From Lithodes maja (taxonomy: Eukaryota; Arthropoda; Malacostraca; Decapoda; Lithodidae): 64,000 nucleotides of DNA. The position numbers and the translations under genes are program-made. The first letter of the stretch is position 1, and every line of letters starts with the position of its first letter. Positions 53,051-63,442 of the stretch are shown piece after piece. The stretch lies in NCBI GenBank assembly GCA_037953745.1, contig JBAKBP010007969.1:1-64000 (forward strand), in the 5' to 3' direction. A model generated the notes under the pieces. The model ran no database searches. It was given only the letters and a program-made list of their open reading frames with translations, and was not told the DNA's origin.

Positions 53051-55170
53051 ATGTCATGTGTCACTTTCACTTAGTTATATGCTTTGTAAACGTTTTATAT
53101 ACAATTTATTGTGTCTTTTTTCACTTATTTATATATGTTTTCATAATACATGACTTTTTTATCACAATACACCTGTACATTGTTTTATTTCCACTTGTTG
53201 CCTATATACATACATATTGTCAGTCTTTGGTACTTTCACTATGATTATTAGTTAGTACTCCTGCTTGCTGTGGTATTCAGCAAAGCACGGTATAGCACAT
53301 AGTGTGACGCACCCAGTGCGTGGCAACGCAACCTGATTGTACTCCTTGGTACTCCACTGTACCGCCACGGTGCGGTACCGTGTACCGCTGTACCGTGCTG
53401 GCTGCTTATATTGAGTGTGACAACGTATAACTATGTTCTTTGTATCTCTGCAAAGGTCTCGTCATGTGCTAACCAGTGGTGGGTTTTGTTTTAAGCCATG
53501 TCGAGACCTTCCATTTAATATGTAGTATCAATAGAGAAGTTGATAGATAAGACAATGGGAGTTCAGAGAGAGAGAGTGAGTTAGTTTTCAGAGCGAGAGG
53601 GTAGCAACGCGCCACGCTGCCGGAGTGGTGGTTGCCAGACGTATGGACCGGTTGGCAGTCTTGCGCTTATAGCTAGGTGCGACAGGGTTGGTAGTCCATT
53701 GCCGCCTGCTTATGCTGCCTGGGTTGCCCATGTTGTCGTGCTGCACATTGCCTGGAGGCTCGCTGTGTGTTCCATGATCAGGTTGCCTAGAACCTTTGAG
53801 ATTCTAACATCCCTTGCCCTCTCTCCCAATTTCTCACGGTTGCACTCTTTCTCTCTGACGACATTACTCTCATTTCATTCTTCTCTCTATTTAAATGCAT
53901 ACCCTTCCCTTGAGGTCCTAAAGGAGTTTCAGCACTCACCTCTCGTATTACTCTTAGGACAAGCATATATTTACATGTATTAGATTTAAGGGGTTAATGT
54001 GAACAGCGATCTTCTTGATGAGGATAGTTGGTGAACGTTCTACATGTTCACGAGTTATATGCCCAGCTCATCATCCAATTTGTGACTAGACTAGTGCCAT
54101 GTGTAAGAGCCCGACCATGCCCAGGAGTTGTCTGTAGAGGGGCGAGGACTTAGCCTTGATTTGCCTACCGAGCCAGGAGCGAGTGCAGTACCAGAGACTA
54201 CAGCTCGCTCGTAGTGCCGGTATAGTAGAGTAACGTAATTTATCTGTCCTTGTGTTCTCTGCAGTCTTTTCCTGGGTTCTCGCTTTCGGTGCTGGGACTC
54301 GTTGTTCCTGTGACTTGGCCTGCTAGCTAGAACACATGGGGATGATGAGTGGGTGATATCTTTATTTTACTATGCATTGCAGCTCTCTTTAAGTTTATGT
54401 ATATAACACTTTACAATACACATTACTCACACACAAGACAACACTATTAATACTTTCATGTATCAATTAACTGCACTGTCGTTTTGCTGCTGTGTCCGGA
54501 GTTCCGTTGCGTAGGGCGCATACGGACTCAGAGGGGAGACAGAGTGAGAGAAGCGAAGTAGCCTATGCGGTAGTAGGCTACCGGCGCAGTACTGTTGCCT
54601 GCAACCTTTTAGTTATTCCAAGTATAGATTCATTATTATAATAAGTGACTACTATTTATGTTCCTTCCATGTGTATTATTAGGTATCTACTGGATCATGA
54701 ACATCTTGTATGCTACATGCTAGTGCATGTTAGTAGGGGACAGTTATTCTAGTGCACGCGCTTTCAAGTAGGCGTGTACATTTGTCATTTAGCATTTCAC
54801 TGTCATACCTTTAGCCTGCTTCTATTCTACATTATTAGAGGCTTAATATTAACGTAGTTTCTTGAGTATTGCATTTCTTTAGTAATAACGTAACCTATAA
54901 ATGTCTGAGGGAGTTTAGCCTCATAGCCTACCCCTGTTGTACACTTTCGCCGAGTTAAGGTACCTCGTTACCATAGACGATAACTCTGTAGGGCGTTGGT
55001 GCTTTTGTTGTCTGGAGCATATAGTATTTGGGACTGGAATCGAGCGTGTCGTTGTCACATAAGCCATTTCTGTACTACGATCAAGAATCCCGAATATGTA
55101 TTGCCGATCCAGCCATAACAAAATGGCGACCTTGCACAAGATTCAGTAGTATCCTATCACATGTTTTTTG
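53051..55170. other. Unassigned 2.1 kb, no gene recognised
   Basis: AT-rich to about 53250, then more mixed. A palindrome-like AGCCTATGCGGTAGTAGGCT lies near 54560. The stretch 53500-54300 has the look of an untranslated or LTR-like region, but I found no matching second copy in the window. No ORF is supportable. Confidence 0.4.
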
Positions 55171-55397
55171 GAGAACTATTACATAAGAACATAAGAACAT
55201 AAGAAAATGGGAGTCTGCAGAAAGCCGATTGGCCTAAGCAAGGCAGATCCCTGTCCCACACAATCCCAATTACAAAGCCCAATTATAGGCTCAACACTCT
55301 AATACCCTGAGGATCATCTTACCAAAACGGTTAGAGATTAACGCAGGATTACGGGGGTCTGCAGAGCGCTGATTGGCCCAACCCTGCTGATCCCCCT

Positions 55398-58300
55398 TCA
55401 CACCCAACCCTTCTCGTCCATATGCTTATCCAATTTTATCTTAAAGCTCCCTATCGTTTTTAATCCCACTATAGCACTTGGTAGTCCATTCCACCCATCT
55501 ACAACTCTGTTACCAAACCAATATTTGCCTATATCTTTTCTGAAACGAAATTTATCTAATTTGAAACCATTGGTACGAGTTCTTTCGCTATCACTGAGCT
55601 TTAGTACATTTGTCATGTCCCCTTTGTTAATCCCACTAACCCACTTGAACACCTCTATCATATCCCCTCTAACTCTGCGTCTCTCTAACGAATGTAAGCC
55701 TAATTTCTTCAACCTTTCTTTATACGGAAGATTTCTAATATTATGGATCATTTTTGTCATTCTACGTTGTACTCTCTCCAATGAATCTATGTCCATTCTG
55801 TAATAAGGACACCAAAATTGAACAGCATAATCCATATGGGGTCTCACTAATGACAAATACAGTTTTAAGATAACATCAGCAGTTCTGTTACTCACACTCC
55901 TAGAGATGAACCCGAGAATCCTGTTTGCCTTGTTTCGAACGCTTATACACTGTTGTCTAGGCTTCAAATCATTGCTAACAAACACACCTAGATCTTTCTC
56001 ACAATTCGAGTTTTCTAATTCCACATTAGCTAGTTTATATTTAACATTTGTATGCATCTTCCCTATCTTTAATACCTTGCATTTGTCAATGTTAAACTTC
56101 ATCTGCCAATTTACTGACCATTCGTGTAAGGTATCTAGATCCCTTTGGAGGCACTCTATATCTCTATCTGAATCAATTGTTCTCCCCATTTTGGTATCGT
56201 CTGCAAATTTACTTATCCTACTAGTTATACCTAAATCAAGGTCATTTATGTATATAACAAACAACAGGGGACCTAATACAGATCCCTGGGGGACACCACT
56301 TTTGACTGCTCCCCATTCTGACTTCGTACCATTTATGCTGACTCTCTGCTTCCTACCAATTAGCCATGACCTAATCCATCCCAACAACGCCCCACCTATT
56401 CCATGCGCCTCAACCTTTCTCATCAATCTCTCATGGGGGACTCTGTCGAAAGCTTTACTGAAATCTAAATATATTATATCATATGACTTGTCATTATCTA
56501 CTGCTTCATATACCTCTGAGAAAAAACTAAGCAAATTAGTAAGGCAAGAACGTCCCTGAGTGAATCCATGCTGAGAAGAATTTATTAAATTAAATGTATC
56601 TAAGTGGTTTCTAATTTTACTAGCAATAATTGACTCTAGTAGCTTTCCTATGATTGATGTAAGACTAATGGGACGGTAATTGGATGCTATTGATTTGTCA
56701 CCTTTTTTGAAGATCGGAACTACGTTTGCAAGCTTCCAAGCTTCTGGAACTATACCTGTCTCCAATGACTTGTTAAATAAAAATGTTAATGGGTAACTTA
56801 ACTCATCCCTACATTCTTTTAATACTCTAGCATATACCTCATCAGGACCAGGCGATTTATGAGGTTTCAGTCTGTCAATTTCCTTAAGCACATCATTTCT
56901 ACTTATAGTAACCGTACTTAACCTATTTTCTATACTATCGCTATATACCTTACGGACTTCTGGAAACTGTGCCAAATTTTCATTAGTGAAAACGGAAAGA
57001 AATTGACTATTTAATGTACTGCACATTTCTAAATCATTTTCTGTCATTTCTCCTGTCGAAGTTTTAAGGGGACCAATTACATCTCTAACCTTGGATTTAT
57101 ATAGTTGGTAAAAAGCTTTAGGATTATTTTTTGAGTCATTGGCAACCTTAATTTCATAATTTCTTTTTTCTTTCCTAATATCCTTTTTTACCTGTCTTGA
57201 TAGATTCTGATAGTAAGCAAGTAGGTGAATTTCGCCTTTTCTAATTTTTCTATATATTCCTCTCTTTTGTCCTAGAAGATCTAATAGTCTATTATTCATC
57301 CATTTGGGTTGGTTCTGTGTTGATCTAAATTTTCTTTTGGGGATGTATTTATTTTGTGCATTGAATACTGACTTGATAAAATTATCGTATGTATCTACCA
57401 AGGTTGACGTCTCTTCCTGACTTAAGATGACAGGTGCCTGAGAAGGGGTACACTCATTTGGACACCTGGATCGACTTAATTTTTTGACCATAGGGTCCGC
57501 TAATAGGGCTCTTCTTAACCCCCCATAATTGGCTTTTCTAAAGTCAGGTATTAATGTTGTATTCTCTCTGGTATTACCTTTCCATTGTATATTAAAATAC
57601 ACAGAATTGTGGTCACTATTTCCTAGGTGGTCCCCTATCTCTACATTATTTACCATATGTTCATTGTTACTGAAAACTAAATCGAGAATATTATTACCTC
57701 TAGTCGGCGTATCTATGAATTGAAATAAAAAACTATCTTGTACTACCTCTATAAACTCCTCAGAATCAGAGTCTCCTATTTGATGCTGCCAATCTATATT
57801 CGGAAAATTAAAATCCCCCATAATGCACACATTGCTAAACCTTGATGCCATTTTAATTTCCTCCCATAATGACGTTCCGTCATTTCTACTCATATTTGGC
57901 GGTCTATACATAACTCCAATAACTATGGTCTCACTACCTTCGTTAACCTCTACCCAAACACTTTCATTATCGTTATTTAGTCTAATACCTGATTTAATAC
58001 AGCTTTTTAATGTACTCCTGACAAACACTGCTATACCGCCACCCCTCTTACTTGTTCGGTCATATTTAAACAAACTATATCCTGGTATATCAAATTCTGC
58101 TAAAAAATGCCTGGTTTCTGTATTAATCCACGTTTCAGTTAGCGCTATTATGTCTATATTTTCTTTGCTAACAAGGGCTCTAAGTTCGTTCATTTTGTTA
58201 CATAGACTCCTACAGTTTGTGTAATATACTCTCAATTTACTTCTTTTCTTTATACCTAATTTACCTTTGTTTTTAGCGACATTTCCATCTTCCGTTGCAC

Positions 58301-58427
58301 CATCACTACTATCATTTGCATTATAGTCATCATTTTTAGCATGAGACTGAATATCCTTATCGCTTTCGCCTGACGCTAAAATTGTTCCATTTAACCTCTC
58401 ATTTACACTCTCAATATTTCTGTTCAA
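55398..58427 (-). CDS. LINE G ORF2: endonuclease and reverse transcriptase, open
   Basis: 1009 codons without a stop. The endonuclease (about residues 65-290) has VYYTNCRSLCNKM, ALTETW, RGGGIAVF, VMYRPPN, MGDFNFPNIDW, LDLVFSN and NSDH. The reverse transcriptase (about 500-760) has NVVPIFKKGDKS, YLDFSKAFDRVPHERLM, SGVPQGSVLGPLLF and the catalytic KFADDTK. A C-terminal LERVQRRMTKMIHNIRNLPY stretch follows. It is of the CR1 clade. The first codon is TTG at 58427, overlapping the TGA of ORF1, so ORF2 probably relies on termination-reinitiation or a similar device. No disabling change is seen. Confidence 0.93.
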   Translation of the reverse strand: MNRNIESVNERLNGTILASGESDKDIQSHAKNDDYNANDSSDGATEDGNVAKNKGKLGIKKRSKLRVYYTNCRSLCNKMNELRALVSKENIDIIALTETWINTETRHFLAEFDIPGYSLFKYDRTSKRGGGIAVFVRSTLKSCIKSGIRLNNDNESVWVEVNEGSETIVIGVMYRPPNMSRNDGTSLWEEIKMASRFSNVCIMGDFNFPNIDWQHQIGDSDSEEFIEVVQDSFLFQFIDTPTRGNNILDLVFSNNEHMVNNVEIGDHLGNSDHNSVYFNIQWKGNTRENTTLIPDFRKANYGGLRRALLADPMVKKLSRSRCPNECTPSQAPVILSQEETSTLVDTYDNFIKSVFNAQNKYIPKRKFRSTQNQPKWMNNRLLDLLGQKRGIYRKIRKGEIHLLAYYQNLSRQVKKDIRKEKRNYEIKVANDSKNNPKAFYQLYKSKVRDVIGPLKTSTGEMTENDLEMCSTLNSQFLSVFTNENLAQFPEVRKVYSDSIENRLSTVTISRNDVLKEIDRLKPHKSPGPDEVYARVLKECRDELSYPLTFLFNKSLETGIVPEAWKLANVVPIFKKGDKSIASNYRPISLTSIIGKLLESIIASKIRNHLDTFNLINSSQHGFTQGRSCLTNLLSFFSEVYEAVDNDKSYDIIYLDFSKAFDRVPHERLMRKVEAHGIGGALLGWIRSWLIGRKQRVSINGTKSEWGAVKSGVPQGSVLGPLLFVIYINDLDLGITSRISKFADDTKMGRTIDSDRDIECLQRDLDTLHEWSVNWQMKFNIDKCKVLKIGKMHTNVKYKLANVELENSNCEKDLGVFVSNDLKPRQQCISVRNKANRILGFISRSVSNRTADVILKLYLSLVRPHMDYAVQFWCPYYRMDIDSLERVQRRMTKMIHNIRNLPYKERLKKLGLHSLERRRVRGDMIEVFKWVSGINKGDMTNVLKLSDSERTRTNGFKLDKFRFRKDIGKYWFGNRVVDGWNGLPSAIVGLKTIGSFKIKLDKHMDEKGWV

Positions 58428-59491
58428 AACCCCACAACCACCCTATCTAAAGAACTAGCTAATGTAGAAACCCCTAACCGTGAAAGATGAACCCCATCCC
58501 TTGCGTACATCCCATCTCTCCCATAGAAACTATCCCAGTTATCAATGAATGGTATTGCTTTTTCTTTGCAATATTTCTCCAAACGGCAATTGACACCAAT
58601 CGCCCTGGATGTCCATTCCTTGGGAACTCCTCTTCTGGGTAGGATACAATGTACTACAGGGATCCCTCCCTTCATCCTAACTTTATCTAACACATCCCGA
58701 TACTGCTGCAGCAGTTCCTCACTTCTACCCTTACCAACATCGTTACTCCCGGCACTGAGACAGATAATGGGGTTATCTCCACTATCTTCCAAGATGTGGT
58801 CCATCTTCTCTAAAACCCTCCCAACTCCATGGCCAGGCAGACACACAACCTTCCTAAGTTTAGTGCGGGTAGCCCTAACTAAATGTCTTACCATGGAGTC
58901 TCCCACAATCGACACAGACTTACCTTCTCGGGACACAGACTTACCTTTCCCTCGGGAGGATCCAGCAGCTGCAGTTGGAGAACCCCCGGTGGTGGCAGAA
59001 GCTCCCTTGGTGGTGGTGGTGGTGGTGGGGGTAGTGGTGGTGGTAGGTAGCACAGCGTCAGAGGTTGGAGCTGAGTCGGCGGCAGGCACTTCGGTTATCC
59101 CTCCCTTATCCTGACTATCTTTTCCCTCACATTCGTCTCGCAAAGGGGAGAATGTATTTGTCACACTCATACCTATTCTACTATCCTGCTTCTTGAGTGT
59201 GACTTTCCCACCCGTATTTTTAACAACCTGCCATGAATACAATTTTTCATCAACTTCCTCCCTTTTCCCCTTACTTGACTTTATTTCCTCTTGGCTAAGC
59301 TTGAAAGCTAGATTTTCGTCTTTAATCAAATCCACTTCCCTCTGAAGTTTAACATTAACCTCCCTTAGAGCCAAGACCTCTTCCTTCATCACAACCATCT
59401 CCTCTCTTACCTGGAGAATAAGATGATGCAGATCAGTTAGAGACTCGCACTCCATACCTGCCATGATCCCAATAAGCTTAGCGAGGAGCAA
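58424..59491 (-). CDS. LINE G ORF1 with SGNH-esterase domain
   Basis: 355 codons, open. The N-terminus has a predicted coiled coil (about 20-75, VVMKEEVLALREVNVKLQRE). A Thr-rich linker is near 145-165. The C-terminal half is an SGNH hydrolase: block I IVGDSMV (Ser nucleophile), block III SAGSNDV (Asn), and block V DGVHLS (Asp and His). The catalytic set is complete. Esterase-bearing ORF1 proteins are known in CR1-group LINEs, with an unclear role in retrotransposition. The stop overlaps the ORF2 frame by one base shift. Confidence 0.9.
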   Translation of the reverse strand: MLLAKLIGIMAGMECESLTDLHHLILQVREEMVVMKEEVLALREVNVKLQREVDLIKDENLAFKLSQEEIKSSKGKREEVDEKLYSWQVVKNTGGKVTLKKQDSRIGMSVTNTFSPLRDECEGKDSQDKGGITEVPAADSAPTSDAVLPTTTTTPTTTTTTKGASATTGGSPTAAAGSSRGKGKSVSREGKSVSIVGDSMVRHLVRATRTKLRKVVCLPGHGVGRVLEKMDHILEDSGDNPIICLSAGSNDVGKGRSEELLQQYRDVLDKVRMKGGIPVVHCILPRRGVPKEWTSRAIGVNCRLEKYCKEKAIPFIDNWDSFYGRDGMYARDGVHLSRLGVSTLASSLDRVVVGF

Positions 59492-59669
59492 GAAACTAAG
59501 TACAGAAAAACAAAAACAAGTAAACTAACAGCTAAAAACTGAGCTATAACACTTTTATATAACACGAGTGCACTGCCCCCAAACACAGGTAGGTGTAATG
59601 GTCACTAAAGGTCACTGGTAAGTGGTCCGGGCAGGAGCTCAGATTAACACAACCTTCTCCTTCACTGAC

Positions 59670-60608
59670 TGAACTAGTTATGAAGTTTAACATTGACAAA
59701 TGCAAGGTATTAAAGATAGGGAAGATGCAAACAAATGTTAAATATAAACTAGCTAATTTAGAATTAGAAAATTCAGACTGCGAGAAAGATCTAGGTGTGT
59801 TTGTTAGCAATGATTTGAAGCCTAGAAAACAGTGTATAAGCGTTCGTAATAAGGCAAACAGGATTCTCGGGTTCATCTCTAGGAGCGTGAGTAACAGAAC
59901 TGCTGATGTTATCTTAAAACTTTACTTGTCATTAGTGAGACCCCATATGGATTATGCTGTCCAATTTTGGTGTCCTTATTACAGAATGGACATAGATTCA
60001 TTGGAGAGAGTACAGCGTAGAATGACAAAAATGATCCATAATATTAGAAATCTTTCGTATGAAGAAAGGTTGAAGAAATTAGGTTTACATTCGTTAGAGA
60101 GACGCAGAGTTAGAGGAGATATGATAGAGGTGTTCAAGTGGGTTAGTGGGATTAACAAAGGGGACATGGCAAATGTACTAAAGCTCAGTGATAGCGAAAG
60201 AACTCGTACCAATGGTTTCAAATTAGATAAATTTCGTTTCAGAAAAGATATAGGCAAGTATTGGTTTGGTAACAGAGTTGTAGATGGGTGGAATGGACTA
60301 CCAAGTGCTATAGTGGGATCTAAAACTGTAGGGAGCTTTAAGATAAAATTGGATAAGCATATGGACGAGAAGGGTTGGGTGTGAAGGGGGATCAGCCGGG
60401 TTGGGCCAATCAGCGCTCTGCAGACCCCCATAATCCTGCGTTAATCTCTAACCGTTTTGGTAAGTTGGTAAGATGATCCTCAGGGTATTAGAGTGTTGAG
60501 CCTATAATTGGATTTGTAATTGGGGTTGTGTGGGACAGGGATCTGCCTTGCTTGGGCCAATCGGCTTTCTGCAGACTCCCATTTTCTTATGTTTTCTTAT
60601 GTTCTTAA
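59670..60608 (+). mobile_element. LINE G, 5'-truncated copy in opposite orientation
   Basis: It encodes the last 234 residues of ORF2 from MKFNIDKCKVLKIGKM on, an open frame, then the full 3' end and TTATGTT tail. It meets the full LINE G head to head, forming an inverted repeat of about 0.94 kb with high identity. Confidence 0.9.
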
Positions 60609-62078
60609 TTTCTTTTTTCTTTCCTAATATCCTTTTTTACCTGTCTTGATAGATTTTGATAGTAAGCAAGTAGGTGAATTTCGCCTTTTCTAATTTTTCT
60701 ATATATTCCTCTCTTTTGTCCTAGAAGATCTAATCTATTATTCATCCATTTGGGTTGGTTCTGTGTTGATCTAAATTTTCTTTTGGGGATGTATTTATTT
60801 TGTGCATTGAATACTGACTTGATAAAATTGTCGTATGTATCTACCAAGGTTGACGTCTCTTCCTGACTTAAGATGACAGGTGCCCGAGAAGGGGTACACT
60901 CATTTGGACACCTGGATCGACTTAATTTTTTGACCATAGGGTCCGCTAATAGGGCTCTTCTTAACCCACCATAATTGGCTTTTCTAAAGTCAGGTATTAA
61001 TGTTGTATTCTCTCTGGTATTACCTTTCCATTGTATATTAAAATACACAGAATTGTGGTCACTATTTCCTATGAGGTATATGCTAGAGTATTAAAAGAAT
61101 GTAGGGAGGAGTTAAGTTACCCATTAACATTTCTGTTTAACAAGTCATTAGAGACAGGTATAGTTCCAGAAGCTTGGAAGCTTGCAAACGTTGTTCCGAT
61201 CTTCAAAAAAGGTGACAAATCAATAGCATCTAATTACCGTCCCATTAGTCTTACATCAATCATAGGAAAGCTACTAGAATCAATTATTGCTAGTAAAATT
61301 AGAAACCACTTAGATACATTTAATTTAATAAATTCTTCTCAGCATGGATTCACTCAGGGACATTCTTGCCTTACTAATTTGCTTAGTTTTTTCTCAGAGG
61401 TATATGAAGCAGTAGATAATGACAAGTCATAAGATATAATATATTTAGATTTCAGTAAAGCTTTCGACAGAGTCCCCCATGAGAGACTGATGAGAAAGGT
61501 TGAGGCGCATGGAATAGGTGGGGCGTTGTTGGGATGGATTAGGTCATGGCTAATTGGTAGGAAGCAGAGAGTCAGCATAAATGGTACGAAGTCAGAATGG
61601 GGAGCAGTCAAAAGTGGTGTCCCCCAGGGATCTGTATTAGGTCCTCTGTTGTTTGTTATATACATAAATGACCTTGATTTAGGTATAACTAGTAGGATAA
61701 GTACCAAAGACGATACCAAAATGTGGAGAACAATTGATTCAGATAGATATAGAGTGCCTCCAAAGGGATCTAGATACCTTACACGAATGGTCAGTAAATA
61801 GGCAGATGAAGTTTAACATTGACAAATGCAAGGTATTAAAGATAGGGAAGATGCATACAAATGTTAAATATAAACTAGCTAATGTGGAATTAGAAAGCTC
61901 TAATTGTGAGAAAGATCTAGGTGTGTTTGTTAGCAATGATTTGAAGCCTAGACAACAGTGTATAAGCGTTCGAAACAAGGCAAACAGGATTCTCGGGTTC
62001 ATCTCTAGGAGTGTGAGTAACAGAACTGCTGATGTTATCTTAAAACATTAATTGTCATTAGTGAGATCCCATATGGAT
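60608..62078 (+). mobile_element. LINE G copy with inverted 5' segment
   Basis: 60608-61069 is the minus-strand version of 57155-57636, and 61070 onward is on the + strand, beginning at the equivalent of 56842. This is the layout left by twin priming, with about 310 bp lost between the parts. The + part has a TAA stop where the intact copy has TAT (61430) and a 2-bp deletion near 61745. The copy then breaks off at about 62078. Confidence 0.85.
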
Positions 62079-63442
62079 TTGCTTAGTTTTTTCTCAGAGG
62101 TATATGAAGCAGTAGATAATGACAAGTCATATGATATAATATATTTAGATTTCAGTAAAGCTTTCGACAGAGTCCCCCATGAGAGATTGATGAGAAAGGT
62201 TGAGGCGCATGGAATAGGTGGGGCGTTGTTGGGATGGATTAGGTCATGGCTAATTGGTAGGAAGCAGAGAGTCAGCATAAATGGTACAAAGTCAGAATGG
62301 GGAGCAGTCAAAAGTGGTGTCCCCCAGGGATCTGTATTAGGTCCTCTGTTGTTTGTTATATACATAAATGACCTTGATTTAGGTATAACTAGTAGGATAA
62401 GTAAATTTGCAGACGATACCAAAATGGGGAGAAAAATTGATTCAGATAGATATAGAGTGCCTCCAAAGGGATCTAGATACCTTACACGAATGGTCAGTAA
62501 ATTGGCAGATGAAGTTTAACATTGACAAATGCAAGGTATTAAAGATAGGGAAGATGCATACAAATGTTAAATATAAACTAGCTAATGTGGAATTAGAAAA
62601 CTCGAATTGTGAGAAAGATCTAGGTGTGTTTGTTAGCAATGATTTGAAGCCTAGACAACAGTGTATAAGCGTTCGAAACAAGGCAAACAAGATTCTCGGG
62701 TTCATCTCAAGGAGCGTGAGTAACAGAACTGCTGATGTTATCTTAAAACTTTACTTGTCATTAGTGAGACCCCATATGGATTATGCTGTTCAATTTTGGT
62801 GTCCTTATTACAGAATGGACATAGATTCATTGGAGAGAGTACAACGTAGAATGACAAAAATTATCCATAATATTAGAAATCTTCCGTATAAAGAAAGGTT
62901 GAAGAAATTAGGCTTACATTCGTTGGAGAGACGCAGAGTTAGAGGGGATATGATAGAGGTGTTCAAGTGGGTTAGTGGGATTAACAAAGGTGACATGACA
63001 AATGTACTAAAGCTCAGTGATAGCGAAAGAACTCGTACCAATGGTTTCAAATTAGATAAATTTCGTTTCAGAAAAGATATAGGCAAGTATTGGTTTGGTA
63101 ACAGAGTTGTAGATGGGTGGAATGGACTACCAGGTGCTATAGTGGGATTAAAAACGATAGGGAGCTTTAAGATAAAATTGGATAAGCATATGGACGAGAA
63201 GGGTTGGGTGTGAAGGGGGATCAGCCGGGTTGGGCCAATCAGCGCTCTGCAGACCCCCATAATCCTGCGTTAATCTCTAACCGTTTTGGTAAGATGATCC
63301 TCAGGGTATTAGAGTGTGAAGCCTATAATTGGGCTTTGTAATTGAATTGGGGTTGTGTGGGACAGGGATCTGCCTTGCTTAGGCCAGTCGGCTTTCTGCA
63401 GACTCCCATTTTCTTATGTTCTTATGTTCTTATGTTCTTATG
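62079..63442 (+). mobile_element. LINE G copy starting inside the reverse transcriptase, with tail
   Basis: The sequence steps back from the C-terminal region to LLSFFSEVYEAVDNDKSYD at 62079 and then runs to the 3' end. It shares the 2-bp deletion (GATAGATATAG for GATAGAGATATAG) with 61730, so the two arose by duplication rather than by separate insertions. The tail TTATGTTC repeats lie at 63415-63440. Confidence 0.85.

Larger units (their letters stand above)
55175..59660 (-). mobile_element. LINE G, apparently full-length CR1-type element
   Basis: Both ORFs are open. The 3' end on the left has the repeated tail TTATGTTC (seen as GAACATAA repeats at 55181-55205) and a conserved 3' region with CTGATTGGCC and GATCATCTTACC. 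About seven rearranged or truncated pieces of the same element lie at 1-370 and 59670-64000. The 5' end is taken near 59660, where sequence changes to another LINE G copy in the opposite orientation. Confidence 0.9.
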
